Source of the DNA: Timema cristinae
Taxonomy: Eukaryota > Arthropoda > Insecta > Phasmatodea > Timematidae
DNA length: 64,000 nucleotides
Assembly: GCA_039000515.1 (NCBI GenBank)
Contig: JBCFYV010000012.1
Span: 89,705,146 to 89,769,145 of the forward strand
Reading direction: 5' to 3'
Below, one piece after another: positions 60,403 through 64,000 of the stretch; positions within the stretch are counted from its first letter, which is position 1, and every line of letters starts with the position of its first letter. The notes beneath the pieces were generated by a model. It ran no database searches, was not told the origin of the DNA, and saw only the letters and a program-made list of their open reading frames with translations. Position numbers and translations under genes: made by a program.

Positions 60403-63063
60403 GTGTATTATAATAAATGAATATGTGCATTTCAATGGGTATGAACTTATATTGTGAATCTAATTTTTCAAGAAGACAGAGATTGCAGATCTTATTTAAA
60501 AATGTGTAAGCTATTTTATGTCAACGTTGGTTACAGTATTTTTTTTAATAGGAGGAACGAATAAGAAAACACATTAATTTTGCGGGCAATATTGATATTT
60601 TACTATGTAATTAATGTTATTTTATAGTTTTTGACCATTTCTATAATAGGGACAGCTGAAGACCACATGGCTGGATGTATGAATACGCTAAAGTAGATCT
60701 AGTAATTTTTCTAGCTGTCAAATACGGAGTGGGCTACTGAAACGCATCCTTAAGCAACGATTTAAAATAAAAAAAACAGGTGTGAGTCCAAGGTCGGTGA
60801 TTGGAAATTAGGTGTCTGGTGAAGGGGGTGAGGGGATTACCTTCCACTACTTAAATATATCAACGTAACGGTTCAATAAGAACAAGCATGGTGGGCGAAT
60901 TCTTCACCAGATCCCGAACAAACTTCTTTGGGAAATACTTATCAACTTCACTTTCGAACTTCTTTCCTTTTCATTTTATTTACCCTCTTCTATTCCTTTA
61001 CCCTCCTTTCCTATGGTCCATGCACTTCCGACATCAATCTCTTCTTTTATTTTTTTTTCCTTTTCCTAGTTTCTTACCACCCTTTACCCCCTCCTCTTCA
61101 CCCTGTTTGTAACTTTGCTCATTTCTCTTGGCGGCCTCAACCAGGTCTAGTGTAGCAGGCGAGATGTCCGCCATATTTCACCGGGATCTGTTGCTCGTTT
61201 GTTTCGTTTTATTTTTTAACTATCGTCTCAACGTGTTGTGGTCTACTGCTGCTGCTGCTGTTTTGTTTTAACGACTTACAAAATCTAACTTTGCGTGTCG
61301 CTGTGAGACAAAACGATTCTCTACATCAAAACTTTTGATAGTAAGTCATAAAAGAAAGTCACAGAATATAGACTTTTGATCTACGAGATTCCAGAAATAC
61401 TTTGTCTCTAGTTGAGTGTAGAGCCGTACCCATAAATTTAGTTTTGAAATGTGTGTATGGGGGTAGCGGGGGCTGGAAAGGGGGGGGGGGTGCCACCTCT
61501 AGTGGTCCCCTAACGAGAGAGAGAGAGAGCATGATTGTCTTTTAACATTGAGTTCCTTTAATTCCTCTTGGTGTTGTTGGAATATTATTTGACTCCCATA
61601 AGAGACTAACCTAGGCATTTGGGAGAATTACATAAAAATATTTTCAACCATTATGTTTTTGAGAAAAATCTTAGTAAGAAAATGAAAGTTATGACATTTT
61701 ATTTGTAATGTTAAACAACACCTGGATAAAAAATGTAATCAAAAAATATTGAGCGGAATTTGATTTTTTTTTCTCTTTCCCTTCAGTAAGCGTCCCTCAA
61801 TTTTAGAGTTGGATATCTAACTCCAAAAATACCCCGGGGGAACTTTATTAAACCCTTTATATTTGTACCAAGTTTTAGCCTGATCAGTACAGCTCTAGGT
61901 AAAGATACACTTTTTGGTTTCATGGGGTCATGAAACGTCTACATTTATTAAAATCATTATTTCATTGTATTTTTTGACGATACCAATACTTCTTTCTCCA
62001 AGGGATTGTAGAAAGTAAAATCCATCAATATAAAAGGTAAGGTTAGCTTATTTTCCAAGTCATTTCCCTAGAAATGTTAAAGTAAATGTTAATAAATATA
62101 CTGGTTACTAGCCCAACAGTATTTATTTGACTATAAGGACAATAGTGCTATGGATACTTTCTATCTGGTGAAAAATTGTCCTTATAATGTGATTGTATAG
62201 CATGTGAGTGTATCCAATTTGTCAGTTGAAAATTTAATATAGTAAATTAGTGGTGTATGATTCTTCTACTCTAAATTGAATTAACGACCTTGACACCCCA
62301 AAAAAGAGAGAAAAAAAGCATTAAATTTTGAAGAAAATAAAAGGGAATCGTGTCCTCCATATCACCATCTATTTATCAACTTGCAGTGAAAATTTCTTGA
62401 AATGACTAACCCATTGGTGTATAATTTCTAGACATGGACCAATTGAGTGTCTTACTGAACCCCTGGCCACCATCACAAAGATTGCTCTAGAATTTTAAAA
62501 TGTATACAGATGTAGAAAGGCTGTTTTTGGCGTTCTTTCTTGTTTTTTAACATTTACACCCACTCCCGATTGGGTCCAGATTGGTCACAAGTTGTGAACA
62601 AGCTGTTTATTCCATGGCAGGGAAATGGCTATTGATTAAAATGATTTCAACTTAAAGTAAACATCTTAAATTTGAGTAACAACCCATAGAATATGCATAA
62701 AACTCCCATAAACTTAGAAAATACCACAGTGTGAGAATATTGACCTTAAAGAGGAAGCGTTCTAAAGGAGATAAGGTTTTTGTTCCACTGCCACAGCTCG
62801 TAAACTCACCGAATAAATGCGAACATGGGGCAGTTCTAATTTTACTCGCTTCTCCGTGACAGGTAGGCAACAATTCTGGCCTGTCACGCAGAACATCCTC
62901 GTTGCATGTAATCATTTAAAAGTACTGCGCGTAGATGAAACATAAATTTGATTGACACGGTGGTGGGTATTTTTATTTATTTCGCGTTCATTTCTCGTAC
63001 ATGTTCGAAAGCCAATAATTGTGTTATTGTTAATTTTAGAAAATACACATCAACTTTATAAAT
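60403..63063. other. Intronic sequence, unassigned
   Basis: It includes a pyrimidine-rich stretch at 60940-61110 (source of two overlapping frames), a GC-richer patch at 61120-61260 with a gctgctgctg run, a G-run at about 61475 and (GA)n at 61515-61529. No supported gene. Confidence 0.4.
62795..62935 (-). other. Possible exon-like segment
   Basis: The minus-strand frame includes NEDVLRDRPELLPTCHGEAS and ends at a consensus donor cg-gtgagt near 62810. No acceptor or protein family is recognised. Very tentative. Confidence 0.15.
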
Positions 63064-63210
63064 TCTTAAAATTGAAAAATTACACTTGGACACGGGAATC
63101 GAACCCGGGATTTTTAGTCTAGTACGCCAATGCTCTAACCACTGAGCTATCCAAGAATCACCCCATGCTCAGGGTAATTCTTTACTCATATTTTAAGGCA
63201 GAGTCTATCC
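63064..63210 (-). mobile_element. SINE-H copy, tRNA-like core
   Basis: The minus-strand core cttggatagctcagtggtta, with B box gggttcgattcccg and closing tccaag, forms a tRNA-like fold. Flanks are shared with 41056-41195. The anticodon arm is imperfect. Confidence 0.7.
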
Positions 63211-63680
63211 TCACTAAAAGTATAAATAATAGCTTTGGCTACTTGATTCTTAACTTTATAAATGATTATTCAAAAAGGTACACATTTTTTAAATATAAAA
63301 GTATCAGTAAACATCAGGGGGTTAAAATTTTCGTATATAACATTTCTAGAATTTTCCAGGTCTCCCAGACTAAATATTTCAATTTTTTTTCTGACTTAAT
63401 GTTTTTCCAGTTTTCCCTGATGTCAATTTTTTATTTACTTATTACATTGATCACATATTTTTAAAACAATATCAGCAACAATAAAATATGTATATCACCA
63501 GGTTCTTTTTCCAGTATTAAATGCTGTGTATCCTATATACTATTCGTGACACTGTCTCAACGGGTTATAAAGACAAACATTGTAGACCATCTCATATTAG
63601 AATGCCTTACACAGACAATACCTCCTGTTAATATTCGAGAAACAAATATTTTCACTTTTATTTTAACTATACTATCCACT

Positions 63681-63912
63681 TCGTGCCCACATTATCTAAG
63701 GTGCTTCTTTCGCAATAGACTGGACTGCTGATGACAGGGAGATAAAGGTTCGAATCTCAGTCGGCTGTACTTTTTTCTCTAATGGATTCCACTCTCCCTC
63801 CACGCAAATGCAGGTACACTTCCTCTAAATATAAACTTATTAATCCTTAAAACAATTAGCGTAATTAGTATAAAAGCGTATAATCCAAACGGGTGTAAAA
63901 CGCGGTGCTAAA
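63681..63912 (+). mobile_element. SINE-A copy (second head type)
   Basis: The head aaggtgcttctttcgcaata, with B box aggttcgaatctcagtcgg, is followed by body ccactctccctccacgcaaa and 3' end agcgtataatccaaacgggt, gtaaaacgcggtgctaaa. Confidence 0.85.
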
Positions 63913-64000
63913 ATATTAGTTAAAATATTTTAATTATTAATTGAAAAATAGATGTATCATTTAGCCAAGTATTAAAATTCCTTGATTTTAATCATTTTTA

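Larger units (their letters stand above)
40730..64000 (-). other. Upstream neurexin intron (partial, at least 23 kb)
   Basis: The acceptor at 40731-40730 shows that sequence to its right is intron unless another exon is present. I found no EGF or LNS1 exon up to the window end. Short GC-richer islands at 54.1 kb, 57.9-58.5 kb and 62.75-62.92 kb are described separately. Confidence 0.6.

Noticed and set aside
60888..61155. Two overlapping frames rich in F, P and S
   Set aside because: They come from a pyrimidine-rich tract; composition alone explains them.
1..64000. A novel defence, biosynthetic or other multi-gene system
   Set aside because: The window is neurexin intron and repeats. No gene cluster of any kind could be supported.

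Overview
The window is AT-rich, intron-dominated animal nuclear DNA, most likely from an arthropod. There are no operons and no long open genes. The only recognisable host coding sequence is two short, GC-richer exons on the minus strand, 40580-40729 and 8428-8587. They encode consecutive parts of one laminin-G/LNS domain and read best as the LNS2 domain of a neurexin (Nrx-1). Almost the whole window is therefore intron: about 32 kb between the two exons, at least 23 kb upstream (40730-64000) and at least 8.4 kb downstream (1-8427). The second exon carries an apparent one-base deletion at about 8571, which puts its two halves in different frames.

The introns are filled with repeats. tRNA-derived SINEs of at least seven kinds dominate. 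The commonest (about 245 bp, called SINE-A here) shares its 3' end, a small stem-loop followed by an (AAT)n tail, with a much shorter element (SINE-B, about 138 bp). Two insertions still have clear 12-bp target duplications. Degraded non-LTR retrotransposon pieces lie at 19.76-21.54 kb and 42.1-43.5 kb; one of them has a roughly 0.7 kb insertion. A 2.5-kb DNA transposon with long terminal inverted repeats (28.91-31.46 kb) keeps much of its transposase but is broken by stops. Shorter inverted-repeat elements lie at 12.58-13.32, 23.15-23.76 and 23.99-24.09 kb, with a three-copy MITE family at 50.8, 52.9 and 59.3 kb.

Tandem repeats form a second theme. A 3.2-kb array of about 55 copies of a 57-bp unit (31.75-34.92 kb) has diverged relatives at 35.57-35.83 and 36.34-36.63 kb. 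Unrelated arrays have units of 41 bp (82-bp higher order), 45 bp and about 82 bp. The repeat-encoded open frames, such as the 19-residue periodic ones, are by-products of unit lengths divisible by three and are not genes.

I saw no CRISPR, prokaryotic, viral or toxin locus, no rRNA and no clear functional tRNA gene. The points most worth checking are the neurexin exon frameshift, the modular SINEs, the transposon with a single stop in its conserved block, and the higher-order 57-bp array with a GATA-type site in most units. All family assignments come from reading the sequence by eye, without database searches.
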